Positions 1 through 11,230 are shown, counted from the stretch's first letter. The stretch: 64,000 nucleotides of DNA from Euphorbia lathyris (GCF_963576675.1 NC_088916.1:79811501-79875500), one strand, 5' to 3'. Translations and numbers: made by a program. The notes: a model not told the origin generated them from the letters alone.

Positions 1-75
1 TCCGTAGATGTAGAGATCTACGTGGTTACAAAAAAGAAAGGACTCAGATCCGAACGTCTGAAAGAGCCTCAATGA
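1..75 (+). CDS. possible C-terminal exon end of an unidentified gene
   Basis: Frame 1 is open from the window edge to a TGA at 73-75 and gives 24 residues ending in RSERLKEPQ. The charged composition and the AT-rich, stop-filled sequence that follows look like the end of a coding exon and its 3' UTR. I do not recognise the protein, and 24 open codons can occur by chance. The upstream sequence is outside the window. Confidence 0.25.
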   Translation, partial: SVDVEIYVVTKKKGLRSERLKEPQ

Positions 76-565
76 GAAGAATAAACTACAATGTTTTTTC
101 AACGGGATTCGACTTACGAGAAGGATATGATTCTTATTTTTGTTGTATTTGTACATTTGTTTGTTTTTATTACTCTTTGTAGTCTATTTTTTTCAATTTT
201 ATGGATCTTGTACTGGTCTTACCCTATATGGGTAAGAGGTCTTATTTCTCTTACTTGTTATGATGTATATGTACTTTTTATTAATATATGACATTTTTCT
301 TAAAAAAAAAAAATCAAATATATTAATTTTGCAATTGAGTTAATATCTAAATCTCGATTAATAATCTCAGTTGTTAACTTTAGGGCCTTGTTGACCCTTC
401 ATTCTATAATTTTATTTTTGTTGATTAAGCTACTGATATTTCGAGCTTTTTTTTATCAATTATAACCATACAATGCCAAATTAAAAAATGTAATTTATTT
501 TATTTGTATTTTTTAATAAGTTTTTTACATTTCTAAGTAAAAATTGTAAAAACTGTAATTCGAAC
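76..565. other. no gene seen; AT-rich flank of LINE A
   Basis: AT-rich sequence between the possible exon end and the target site of LINE A. A 66-codon open frame from 91 is rich in F, L, I and V, as expected from T-rich DNA, and shows no domain. It may be 3' UTR of the gene ending at 75. Confidence 0.4.
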
Positions 566-3500
566 TCAAATAAAATGAAATTAATTTTTTTTATTAAAGA
601 TTGGTTAGCGAGGAAGGGTAAGCGGCGGACATCCCAGCTATGCTGGCACCCCCACCACAGACCCAAAAAAGCCCCGAACCAAATTTATTAAAAGAGTAAA
701 TAAATGTCATAATACAAAAAGAAAAAAGAATAAAATGAAGCTAAAGAATTAGGAAAAGCGATAAACGCAACGTCCTACACGATCATGAAAAAAGACCGAT
801 CCACAAAAATCTGGGACAACATCCCACCAAGTCGAAGCTGTTGCCGTCCGTCCATAATTTGCAAGCGAATCCGCAATATGATTTCCTTCACGAAAAATAT
901 GAGAGACCACAAAAGCCACAGAATCGGTCTGATTTAAACAATTGAACCATTTTTGTCTAAGCAACCAAGGGACCGAACAAGATTTAGATTTGAACATCTG
1001 CACAACATACATTGAGTCGCTTTCAAGCCAAATTTTCCGCCAACCTTTGCTGATAGCCATGTCAATGGCGTAAATAGCAGCAGATAGTTCAGCAAGATAA
1101 GCAAAGGAACTTTCAATCGGAAAGGCAAACGCACCAAGGCACATGCCAGTATGCGAGCGATAAATACCTCTGCAACCCGCAGGACCAGGAGCACCCATGA
1201 CAGACGCATCAGTATTGATCTTAATCCAATCCCTCGGAGGTGGTTGCCAAAAAATCGGAGTAATGTGCGGAGCCTTAGCAAGACGCTTTTCAATCCCGAG
1301 CTCACCTAAGATTTGAAGTTCAACTAGCGAATTCCAAACGGAGCCCCGTCCAGTGTGAGCAGATTCACGAACAGCTCCCCAAATCCGTCTCAGCGTGATG
1401 GAAGTATCAACCCTCTCATCCTTAAAAATGGACCTATTACGAGCAAGCCATAGAGCCCAAATTGTATTAACAATTGCAGCCGCCCATAAATCAGCGATTT
1501 GAGTACTGAAACGTTGAATAACAGCATGATCAACTAGATTCTTAAGAGTCGAGTCTGTGTTAATTCGTCTTCCAAACAATGAGCTAACACCATGCCAAAT
1601 AAATTTGGAAAACCGACAGGAGACAAAAAGGTGGTCCAACGTTTCAGAATCTAACAAGCACAAACTGCAACGAGAAACAACTTGACAGCCACGCAACTGA
1701 AGCTGATCATGTGTTGGCAAATACCCAAGATAAGCCCGCCATCCAATAAGCGAGTGTGCAGGAGGAACACTTTGACACCTTAAAAAACGACTCTAAGGCT
1801 GTTGAGTAGGAGGAAATCTAAGCCAAGTGTACAAGAGCTTAACAGTTAAAACCCCACTCGTAGCAGGCTTCCAAACACAAATATCAACATCGTCCCTACC
1901 CCGCCTAATATTCCGCAATCTATTCTTCACATCCGCAGGTAACACGGGCAGATTGTGCCAATTATTACCATCCAAATAATCCTCCACCAAATCAAAACAA
2001 CGACGCTGTTGACTAGCAGATAGGCCAACCTGTGCAGCCAGTGAAGGACGCATCCAGGCCCCATTCCAAAAATTAAGTTCAGAGTGCTGACCAATCCACC
2101 AAAAACAGTGATGCTCAACTTCAGAATAAATGGATTTTATCGAGCCCCAAATAGAAGAATTCATGATATAATGTCGTGACTGTCCCGCTTTATTGAGAAA
2201 ACGAGTTCTAAGTAAGTTAAAGCAGAGAGACTTTTCTTGAAGAAGACCCCAAGCCATCTTTCCATTCAACGCTTTGTTTAGAATAGATAGATTCTTGATT
2301 CCAAGACCTCCATCCTTGAAGTTTTGACAACAAATTTTCCAAGGGACAGTGACAAGCTTCTTGCAATTAATGGACCCAGACCAAATAAAATTCCTCATAT
2401 GCCTAGTCATACGTGTAAGCAGCGCAGAGGGCCACTTATAAATGCTAAAAGAGTGAATGAAGCTACCAGTAATTACAGAATTTACCAGAGCCACTCTCCC
2501 AGACATAGACAAACAATGCCCTTTCCATTTAGCAAAGTGAGCAAGCACCCTATCCATCAAACTAGTCAGATGTCGTGTCTTTGGTAAACCAAAAAACAAA
2601 GGGACTCCAAGATAGCGAAATGGAACAGACCCTTGACAAATACCAATAATATCAGCAAGACGATTACCACGTCCAGAAGAAACAAAGGAGCCCAGAAATA
2701 ATTCAGATTAGTTCCAACTAACACACTGACCCGAGATAGATCCATACAACTCAAATACACCTTTAATAACAACTAGATTACTCGAAGAGGCTCTGCAGAA
2801 GAGAAGAATGTCATCGGCATAAAATAAATGAGTCGGAAACACCTTTGCAGAAGTATATTGCATTGGATCAAGTCGCCCAGTATCCACGAGGTGAAGCAAC
2901 CAACGACTAAGAAAGTCCTCGGCAATACCAAACAATATAGGAGACAGCGGATCGCCTTGTCGAACCCCTCTTGAACATCTGAAATATCCACTAATGGCTC
3001 CATTGTTCAAAATTGAAATCCGAGATGCAGATAAAACATTCAGAATCCAGTCTCTGAATTGAATAGAGAAACCAAAAGCGTCCATCACGGCAAGTAAAAA
3101 ATTCCAATTTAAAGTGTCAAAAGCTTTCCTGATGTCAACCTTCAAGGCTAAGTTCCCTCCAAAACACTTTTTACGAAGCATATTAGTGCCTTCAGAAGCA
3201 AGTGAAATGCATTGGTGAATACTTCGTCCAGGAATAAATCCAAATTGATTCTGAGAAACAATGCGAGATGCAATAGAAGCGAGTCTATCAGCCAAAATTT
3301 TTGCAATTATTTTATAACTAAAGTTGCTCATTGCAATAGGCCTATACTGATCAAGAGATATCGCACCCTCCACCTTCGGGATAAGGACCATAATACTGGA
3401 GCACAGGCCAGGATGTATCATGCCACTCATAAAGAAGCTTTTGACAACAGCAAACACATCAGCACCAATAATATCCCAAAAAGACTGAAAAAAGACCCCA

Positions 3501-4179
3501 GAAAACCCATCAGGTCCAGGAGAACTACTGCTATCCATGGCAAAGACTGCCATACGAACTTCATTCATATCCGGACAACGAGTAAGCAAATCATTATCCA
3601 AGTCAGAGACAAGATGTGGAACAACCTCATAAACTAGATCATAATTCTGCGGTAAGACCTCGTCATTTTTAAAAAGACTTGAATAAAATTCATCAATATG
3701 CGTCCCAATTTGATTCGGATTAAAGACCAGCTCATCCTCAATTTGAAGCACCGAAATCCCAGAGGCAGCAGCTCGAATAGATGCCATACGATGGAAGAAG
3801 CTGGTATTTCGATCTCCCTCCTTAAGCCATCTAACTCTGCTCTTGTCACGCAAAAAAGCCTCCTTTCTATGCAAAATATTATCCAAGTGTGCATGAGCAT
3901 TCATCTCCTCATGATGTAGTTCAGGAGTAAACCCATTCTCAGAGATTTCTGCCTGCACACGGGCCAGATCCGTCTCAGCATCAGTGAGACACATATCAAT
4001 GTTACCAAAAACCACTTTATTCCAGTGACGAAGCACCGGCCGAAGTCGCCTGAGTTTATCGCATAAAGCTTGCATAGGAGGTAAGCTAGGATGCATTCCA
4101 TTCCAAAAATCAGCAATCACCTCCCTAATCCCCAGATGCAGAATCCACATAGACTGAAATCTGAATCTAGAGATAGGGC

Positions 4180-4444
4180 TATAGAATCTACTAATATATT
4201 ATATAATTAAGAATTATAGATATAGAATATTCTATTCTAATCGAAATATAATAATATAAAAATGAAATAAAAATTCGAATTAGAAGAAAAAAAATAGGTA
4301 CAAATATTAAATTGAGGTGCCCCATTCGATGACAATTCTCAACAATTTACCCTCCATTTTTGTGCATTTAGTGGGCTTAGTATTTCCGGCAATTGCAATG
4401 GCTTCTTCATCTCTTCATGTTCAAAAAAACAAGATTTTTTAAAT
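4180..4444 (+). other. plastid DNA insertion (NUPT) inside LINE A
   Basis: This 265-bp block interrupts LINE ORF2 and is unrelated to it. It carries an intact psaI frame on the plus strand at 4329-4442, preceded by about 150 bp of very AT-rich sequence like plastid accD-psaI spacer. The insert is flanked by a 10-bp direct repeat, gagatagggc, at 4170-4179 and 4445-4454. LINE codons run in frame across the two repeat copies, so the repeat is either a filled-in staggered break or microhomology at the junction. The plastid identity is recognised from the PsaI protein. The spacer assignment is inference. Confidence 0.88.
4329..4442 (+). pseudogene. psaI: nuclear copy of plastid psaI (photosystem I subunit VIII)
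   Basis: A 37-codon frame, ATG 4329 to TAA 4440-4442, encodes a single-span hydrophobic protein with [13 protein letters not shown] in the middle and HVQKNKIF at the end. These match PsaI, the small thylakoid membrane subunit near the PsaL region of photosystem I, and the length fits the family (about 36 residues). Two residues look altered from the usual sequence: H where P is usual after SIFV, and S where L is usual after MAS. In the nucleus it has no plastid promoter and no transit peptide, so it is a relic. Confidence 0.9.
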
Positions 4445-5147
4445 GAGATAGGGCGATTCCCCTTGGAGCAGCTAAACATCAAAGGGCAATGGTCAGAGTG
4501 ATGTCGCGGCAAAGCCAAACTGCAAATCGATTCCCAGAAGTCCGAGAATAAAGCAGATAATAAAACTCTATCCAGACGACATTCAACCCGCGCAGAGCCA
4601 GACCTACCATTAGACCAAGTAAAGAAGGCCCCATGAGTAGGACCATCAACAAAAGAACCAGAATCAATAAAATCACGAAACTCCCTACAAGGACGCAAAG
4701 CAGGAGCCCGTCCTGATTTCTCATGAGATCCAAGGACAGAATTAAAAGCTCCAAGAAGCACCCAATGCCCATTCAACCTATTTTGATGAGCCAAAATATC
4801 ATCAAACATAGTGACACGTCTATTTGCCCAAATGCTCCCATAAACAAAGCAGACAAAAGTATTTAAATTAGACAAACTCAGAATAACAAATTGTTCGTGT
4901 CTGAAACAAATATTGGTAACCATGGAAGAATTAATCTTTGCAAAAACCCATAGAGTTGGAAGCTCCTTATTGTTCATAGCAATTAAAGACAAACCAAGCC
5001 TTCTCCAGAAGGCCTCATTAACAGAACTGAACTCCACCATAGGCTCAGCTAAACAAAGAAAATCCGGTTTATGAAGAGAACACAAATGATGCAAGTAACC
5101 CTGAGTATCCCTATTAAGAATACCCCTACAATTCCAGTAAAGAAAGA

Positions 5148-6476
5148 TCATTTAAAACGGACCGGAGGTTTACTGGCTCGTTTGTTTCGAGCTGGCAAAT
5201 TCTCCGTTGTTGTCATAATTTTTTCCCTCCGCCTTACTTTCTTAGTGCTAACTGTGTTCCAGCTATTGTCATCATCCTCTGCCATATCAGCCCAGGATTT
5301 AGTACGGGATGATGATTCAGATGCTGAATCAGCTCCCTCATATCTAGTGAGAATATTGTCCATTCCAGGTGAATCTGGCCTATCAGTTTTATCACAACTG
5401 AATTCATCCTCCTTCCTAAGTTGCGGGCTGCCAGGTAGAACAACCTCCACCACACAACCAGTATCAACAGGAGGCCTAAGCTCAGAAACAATCCGTGAAG
5501 TGGCATGTTGAACAGGCACCTCGGTCTGAATTGCATTAGGCTTTTTCACAAACTTCCTCTCCTGTGAAACCATTGTACGTTTTTTTTCAATAACCGGAGC
5601 CTTTAGAACCTTTTCCAATGGTTTTTTATTTTTCCTGCAGTCATAAGCCATGTGGCCAATGTTTGAACAAACTTTACAGAAGCTTGGTAATCTCTCATAC
5701 ACCACATCAATCCAAATTTGTTTTTCTTCTCTCTCAATACCCATTTTAATAGGAAGCTCATTCATCAAATCCACATCAATTAACATTCTAGCATAATGAC
5801 CAAACTCACCTTCAAGAGTGGTATTATCAAATCGTATAAGCCCTCCAATACCCTTTGAAATATCTGAAAGAATTTGAGGATCCCAATACTCCCATGGAAG
5901 AGAATATAATCTAACCCAAACCTAAGCATTTGTAGACTTCTCAGCATAGGGGTCAAAGTCCGGAACCCATGGTTGCAAACGGAAAGTACCTGGCTTAGTA
6001 TTGATAATGCCCCGCGCTAACAACTGATTCTTGATCTCTTGGGATCCCAAAACCACATGAAAAAAGCCTCTCCCGATAGATATCAGTCGCCAAGAATCCT
6101 TCAAACCCCAAACCTTTGTTAAAGTTTCCTTAAGAGAAAGAACCTTCCATGGGGCATCTCCTTTGTTTAAGATTAACCTGCCAATCAGAGATGAGGAGCA
6201 AAGGGCCGCACGCCTATCATAGGCAGATTGAGAAATTCTAACCGACCGAAGACCGCCAATATCAGAAATCACAGCAGACGAGCAAGGAGTCGGATCCAGA
6301 TTCCCAGCAAGGACCTTCGTAAATGACCTGCCCTGCACCGCCAAATTAGGCTTTCTCAAAGGATCCTGTGAAATCGAAGCAATCTGTGGTTGCGGGATAC
6401 GCGATTGCGAATTATGAAAAGGGGCCTTTGGATTAAAGAGAACCTCTATACCGAGGTAGTTATCTAGATAATCCAT
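5148..6476 (-). pseudogene. LINE A ORF1: DUF4283 plus zinc-knuckle nucleic-acid binding protein
   Basis: A 442-codon frame from ATG 6476 to TGA 5150-5148, broken by one in-frame TAG at 5924-5922. The N-terminal half (about residues 85-210) is a DUF4283-type domain with SLIGRLILNKGDAPW and a VWVRLYSLPWEYW block directly after the stop. The C-terminal half has a CCHC knuckle, CKVCSNIGHMAYDC (CX2CX4HX4C), then a charged low-complexity tail. Plant LINE ORF1 proteins of this kind bind element RNA. The stop sits where related elements have Q, so CAG to TAG is likely. That change matches deamination of a methylated CHG cytosine. The stop overlaps the ORF2 start by four bases. Confidence 0.88.
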
Positions 6477-6965
6477 GGTGGATAAAGAGTGATTCCTAAA
6501 TGATTTGGAATTTAGTAAGGAAGGTTTTGGAGTCTTTTTAGGCAGATTTTAATCTCCATAACTTTATAGGATACTTCCTTTTCTTGCTATAATTGATTTA
6601 TAATTTAGTAAGGAAGGTTTTGGAGTTTTTAGGAAGGTTTTAGTTTTTCTTCTAATTTTCCTTAACAGTTGCAAATGTCAAATTGTATTTCTTCCTGGAA
6701 TATGAAATTGCATATCCAACGACTTGATGATCAACAAACCTGATCTTACGGTGGTACTTGGTGACTTGTGAGAAGATAGCTCTGAAAAAGAGAAGAGAGA
6801 CAGATCTGAGAGAGAGAGGATAGATCTGAATAGATCTGAAAGAAAGAAAACAGATCTCAGAAAGAGAAGACAGATTTGAAAAAGAAAAGAAAGACAAAAA
6901 AATAATATGAAAATATTTTCACATACTCTTTATTTAATTTCTTTTACGAATAAGAAATAAGCTTT
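6477..6965 (-). promoter_or_regulatory. LINE A 5' leader, probable internal promoter region
   Basis: Non-coding 489 bp between the 5' end of LINE A and the ORF1 ATG. On the element strand it has a pyrimidine-rich tract (about 6900-6780, repeated TCTCT and AGATCTG words). Nearer the ATG, a 25-bp sequence is repeated with a 93-bp offset (6509-6533 and 6602-6626). LINEs carry internal promoters in this region. No specific promoter motif is claimed. Confidence 0.4.
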
Positions 6966-6986
6966 TCAAATAAAATGAAATTAATT

Positions 6987-7618
6987 GAATGTTATATTCA
7001 AAACTGATTTTATTTATTTTTTTCCTTTGGAGTTAAATGTGTGAAATTATAAATAGTTTAATGTAATAAATTGAAATATTAGAGGTTTAATTAATAAATT
7101 TTGATGTTTTGATCTTGTATTATATGCGGGGTAAATTGCACAGACGGCACCAAAATTTAGATTTTTTTTTCACTTGGAAAAAGTGAGTGAACTAGTTCTT
7201 ATTTTAATAATATAATTCCTGTAATTTGATTATAAAAATGTGTCATATAAAGCCAAAATATGGCAGGATAAAGGATTGGGCCTCCTCTATTATAAATTAT
7301 AATACATAGAGCACTCTGGTTTCCAAGAAATTCTCTAATAATTTCTCACAGATTTCCTAGTCATTGAATGATCAGTGGATTCCCAATTACATTTTGTTTT
7401 TTTCATCCCCAATTATTTATATTCTATTTAGAGAGCTAATCTTATCATTTTAAATAAATTCGAGGGTCAAAAAGATACTTTATAAGTTTAGGGATCAATC
7501 GGATTTTTTGAACCAAATTCAGAGAGTTAAGTCGTAATATAACTTTATTCCTTCTAATAATTTTCGTGTTTTTGTGTTGTATTTGTGTTTTTTTTTCATA
7601 TAATGAATATATCTGACA
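6987..7618. other. no gene or recognisable element seen
   Basis: AT-rich spacer between LINE A and the inverted-repeat element at 7628. Both strands are full of stops and I see no repeat pair. Confidence 0.5.
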
Positions 7619-7627
7619 TTTGATATA

Positions 7628-8139
7628 GGCTTAATAAATCATTTGCCTCCTGAACTTGTCCAAAAAGCTTTATTGGCCCTCTAAACTTTTAAAGTATTCT
7701 GATAACCCCTTGAATTTGCATAAAATGTTCAGTTAACCCACTGAACTTGTATAAAATGTAATCAATTCATCACTCGGTCGTAAAAAAATAAGTTAAATGC
7801 GGAAGATGTATTGTACGAGTCTTAAAAAAAGTAAAACGACCAAAATCAGGGTATGCAGTTCTAATATTAGGGAAGACAAGTTGTATAGTTGAATAAGTAA
7901 TAACTTCATTTTTAATCTATTTTTTAACTATGTAATAACATTCTAAGATGCGTGGAATACATCTTCCGTATTTAACTTACTTTTTTACGACCGAGTGATC
8001 AATTGATTACATTTTACGCAAGTTCAGGGGGCTAACTAGACATTTTATGCAAGTTCAGGGGGCTATTGAGATACTTTGAAAGTTCAGGGAGCCAATCAAG
8101 CTTTTTGAACAAGTTCAGGCACAAATGATGTATTAAGCC
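7628..8139. mobile_element. inverted-repeat miniature element, family B copy 1
   Basis: The ends are inverted copies: ggcttaataaatcatttgcc at the left, and a right end reading ...aatgatgtattaagcc. The complementary arms run for well over 100 bp. The flanks tttgatata (7619-7627) and ttttatata (8140-8148) match at 8 of 9 positions, a 9-bp target duplication as expected for Mutator-type elements. There is no coding capacity. A second copy lies at 27638-28148. Confidence 0.8.
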
Positions 8140-8342
8140 TTTTATATAAAAAGGAATTGCATGTAAATAGATAATAATATAATAATTTATTTATTTAAGG
8201 TTGAGTATGAATTTTGGAGATTTTCTTACCTTCTAGTATCATATAAAAAAATCAAGAATTGGAGTGAATTGTTAGATTTTTTTTTTTTATTATTGAATCA
8301 AATTTTAACTTTATTTTATATAATTCTTGAGATTTACTTTAG

Positions 8343-9235
8343 GTCTTTGTTTGGATAAAGTGTAATTAAAGTAAAGTAGTTGTAAGATGAAGTAAGTGAG
8401 TTGTATGAAATAATTTGTTGTGTTCGGATGGAAGGTAAGGTAAGTGATGATTTAATAATGTAAATATATATATAATTATTTTTATATCATTTCATTTATA
8501 TAAATAAAATAAATGGTAATTTCGGAAAAAAAAAAAGTTATGTACCATGATTCTCCTCTAATTTGGGGTGTAAAGAAAATTATCCAAAATTTACCGTCAC
8601 ATACCTTAATTTACTATACTCTTCAATTGGGTAAATTACACCCATGACCACTGAACTTTACTATTTTAACATTGTGGCCATTGAACTTCAATTCTTAACA
8701 TTATGGGCACCGAACTTTACACTTTTTAACACCAGTGGCCACTCAACACCTCAAAACGACCGTTGACGGCCTCAAAATAAAAAAATCAAAGAATTAATGA
8801 TATTCTAAGAAACTTTAATTCTTGAAAATTTTCGTTTCGAGGTTATTTAGGTGTTGTTTGGTTAGAATAGAGAAAGTAAACTTTTAGAGAGAGAAAGCTC
8901 CAAAAAATGTGATTTTGGAAAATAAAAAATGTGGTTTCATGGTAAATGTCATTCTGAACAACTTTAATTCTTGAATATTTTCATTTTGAGGTCGTTAACG
9001 ATCATTTTGAGGAGTTAGTTAAAATTGAATGGTCACCGATATTAAAAAAGTGTAAAGTTCAGTGGTCATACCGTTAAGAATTGAAGTTCAGTGCTCATAA
9101 TGTTAAAATGGGTAAAGTTCAGTGGCCATGGATGTATTTATCCCTCTTCAATTACACCTCCAAACAAATAAGGTTATCTAATTACATTTAACCTCACTTA
9201 CCTTCAAATATCATCATCCAAACAATTTCTTTGGA
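8343..9235. mobile_element. probable inverted-repeat element hosting a family A insertion
   Basis: Sequence around gtttggataaagtgtaatta (about 8350) recurs inverted near 9220 (...atcatcatccaaac), with long AT-rich complementary arms. The family A element at 8629-9144 sits inside it. The gtttggat ends resemble hAT-type miniature elements. I could not fix a target duplication, so the borders are approximate. Confidence 0.4.
8629..9144. mobile_element. inverted-repeat miniature element, family A copy 1
   Basis: A 516-bp fold-back element starting gggtaaattacaccc, with an inverted copy at the right end. The arms contain repeated 'ccactgaacttta' words. Both sides carry a perfect 9-bp target duplication, tcttcaatt (8620-8628 and 9145-9153), which fits a non-autonomous Mutator-like element. 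It is non-coding. Other copies: 27081-27615 and a truncated one at 57475-57877. Confidence 0.88.
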
Positions 9236-9299
9236 TTTAGTTTCGATTTGGGATGTCGATTAAAAAGATTTAAATTGGATTCTGATTTTTTTTAGGACC

Positions 9300-9560
9300 G
9301 AATTGTATTATTGATTATATGTGATACAACTAGGTATGAGTACGGTCCATTACAATTCAAGGATTTTAAAATCTCCAAAATTATATCTAATAAAATAAAT
9401 AGTATAATTTAGTTCGGTTCTAAAGAAAAAGTAAACGGATCAATCCGGTTCTGGATTTTTTTTCCTAGATATTTGATGTGATTCTAATCTCCGTTATATT
9501 TATTCAATATTATTATAAATTTAAAAATCTCTAAAATTATACTTAATTAAGTTAAAGGTG
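9300..9560. repeat. dispersed repeat R1 (copy split by the 9561-11147 element)
   Basis: Words such as gagtacggt, tctctaaaattatac, 'cggttctggatttttt' and 'aagaaaaagt' recur in the same order at 23117-23655 and 23880-24215. The R1 copy here resumes at about 11148-11230, so the nested elements between inserted into it. It is non-coding, and I do not recognise the family. Confidence 0.5.
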
Positions 9561-9587
9561 TTGAAAAATTTTGAATAAAATTATATA

Positions 9588-10545
9588 CAGTAAAACCTCT
9601 ATAAATTAATACTCGATAAATTAATAAATTCTTTAAAATAATAATTTCTTCTGGTCCCGACTTGGGCCAGTTCAAAAAATGATCAATTTTAATAAATTAA
9701 TAAGATAATAATTTTCTGGAACGACCCTTGATAAATACATTGTACTATTACCTCTATAAATTAATAATTTCTCAAATACATATGAGAAATATATATAGAT
9801 ATATATACTTATGATAATTTAGCAAAATATGAATCTATAGTATTTTGTTTTTTCTTGAAATTTAAATCTAGTTGAATTTCATCTTTAACCATTCTTAGTG
9901 CATTCAAAAGTTCCGGGGTATCATTGTCAAATTGTAATAAAAAAATTATAAAGAGTGGATGATGCTATAATTGCTTCCTTTCTTGTGACTGGTTTCAAAG
10001 GTACCGAATCATCATCAGCTTCATCCCTAATTGAATTTTGCATAATGCTCAACACAATTTCTTCTAAACTTTGGACTTGTGAGCATTCATTAATTTCACT
10101 TGGATAATCCAATATTTGATTGACATCCATTGGATGGCGGTAACCAAGCTGAACAATCATTCCCTCAAGTTCATAAATCTCTTCTGTAGTTGCTTCCTCT
10201 AAATTCGTTATGACAAATTCATGAGAAGCCTATTTTTGGTATGGTTTGAAACAACACTCCCTATAAATTTATGTAGTAATTCATTAACTATGATACATTG
10301 AATATTTTTAACATAAATACAATGAACTTCAAAGTTCAATTAACTTATATAATGCACATTTAATTTTATTTGTTCATTGATTTTAGACAAAAACTTTATT
10401 TAAATTAGTAATTTAAAATTTATTTTTAAAAAAATTTAAAATCACTCTATAAATTAATAATTATTAATTTATCGATTAATTAATAACTCTCTAAATTAAT
10501 AAAATTCTATGGTCCCAACATTATTAATTTATAGAGGTTTTACTG
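9588..10545 (-). mobile_element. pogo/Tc1-mariner type element (Emigrant/Lemi-like), internally deleted
   Basis: The ends are CAGTAAAACCTCTATAAATT and its inverted copy, the terminal repeat known from Arabidopsis Emigrant and Medicago Lemi1 elements. TA dinucleotides flank it at 9586-9587 and 10546-10547, the expected target duplication. It holds only the end of a transposase gene (9927-10160), so it is a deletion derivative. It inserted into the terminal repeat of the 9561-11147 element. Confidence 0.85.
9927..10160 (-). pseudogene. pogo-type transposase C-terminal fragment
   Basis: A 77-residue open frame with an acidic stretch (RDEADDDSVPLKPVT) followed by RKEAIIASSTLYNFFI. This matches the C-terminal tail of Lemi/pogo-like transposases, where an acidic region is followed by a conserved EAI-LE-LRNFF helix. 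The catalytic DDE part and the DNA-binding domain are absent. The assignment rests on this tail and on the diagnostic terminal repeats around it. Confidence 0.6.
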
Positions 10546-11230
10546 TATTAATTTAAATACCAACAAACACTTCCTTTCATGATCAGCCGTGTCCAAACGA
10601 TTACATCTGTCTTAAGAATGTTAGACAAATAATTACTTCTGTTTTAAGAATGTTAGATTCTTAAGAAAATAATCTATCTGTCTTAAGAATGTTGGATATG
10701 ATTAACCAAAACACAAAATGAACACAGAAAAGCATATGAACAATAAAACTAAAAATTAAAAGGAAAGAGTTAGACAAATCTGAGGTCTGTATTAGCAGTT
10801 TCCTTAAGACAGATGTCGTCGCTATTGACGATCGTCTCTCAGGATACAACAGATTACACAAACGAACTTAAACTATGTGTAGACCCGTTAGCACCGGAGT
10901 AGGAAAACAAGAACATTAGGAACAAACAAATAATTTTTTCAACAATTTCTTCAACAACTTTCAACTTGACAATCCATCCATTTTATATAAATAGAACTCG
11001 AAATGATATGTCTTTTCACGAATGAAAACGACTGTACACGGACAGATACGAATATTCATGTACGAACATGATTGTTTACGACTGATCATAAAAGAAGGTG
11101 TCTGTTGGTATTTAAATTAATATATAATTTTATTCAAAATTTTCCAATAAAAAATTCAACCCAATTCTGATCTTTTTAGTTGGTATTCGGTCCGATTTAA
11201 GATTCTAAAGATTTATATACAACCATAAAA

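Larger units (their letters stand above)
749..5151 (-). pseudogene. LINE A ORF2: endonuclease, reverse transcriptase, RNase H (interrupted)
   Basis: Encodes the LINE replication enzyme. The endonuclease (5151 to about 4445) starts MIFLYWNCRG and keeps the SDH motif near its end, but the usual GDFN motif reads GAFN at residues 134-137 (codon 4749-4747). The reverse transcriptase (4168-2711) has SSSPGPDGF, the RQGDPLSP block and YADD. The RNase H (about 1250-749) keeps the acidic residues in NTDAS, AELSA, ESDS and HIADSLA. Breaks: plastid insert at 4180-4444, TAA at 2710-2708, TAG at 1795-1793. Removing the insert with one copy of its flanking 10-bp repeat puts the two halves in one frame. The ATG overlaps the ORF1 stop in ATGA, suggesting translation by reinitiation. 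The protein ends in RFS at 749, like LINE B. Confidence 0.93.
587..6965 (-). mobile_element. LINE A: near full-length plant L1-type retrotransposon
   Basis: A 6.4-kb non-LTR retrotransposon read on the minus strand: 5' leader (6965-6477), ORF1 (6476-5148), ORF2 with endonuclease, reverse transcriptase and RNase H (5151-749), and a 3' tail ending in an A-rich stretch at about 600-587. It is bounded by an identical 21-bp direct repeat at 566-586 and 6966-6986, which is the target-site duplication and shows that both ends are present. The body holds only three in-frame stop codons plus a 265-bp plastid insert at 4180-4444, so the copy is young but dead. Its 3' tail resembles that of LINE B: both have a TGGGATGTC block shortly before the A tail. 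Confidence 0.95.
9561..11147. mobile_element. TIR element containing a nested pogo-type element
   Basis: The left end ttgaaaaattttgaataaaa and the right end (reverse complement ttggaaaattttgaataaaa) form inverted repeats that continue through attaatttaaatacc and aacaracac once the inner element at 9588-10545 is removed. The interior (10560-11100) has three copies of a 'cttaagaatgttaga'-type word and no coding frame. A related partial copy lies at 25843-26165, sharing gacgatcgtcaatagcgacg. Superfamily not identified. Confidence 0.6.

Noticed and set aside
91..291. 66-codon open frame, hydrophobic
   Set aside because: T-rich DNA gives F, L, I and V runs by chance; more likely 3' UTR of the frame ending at 75.
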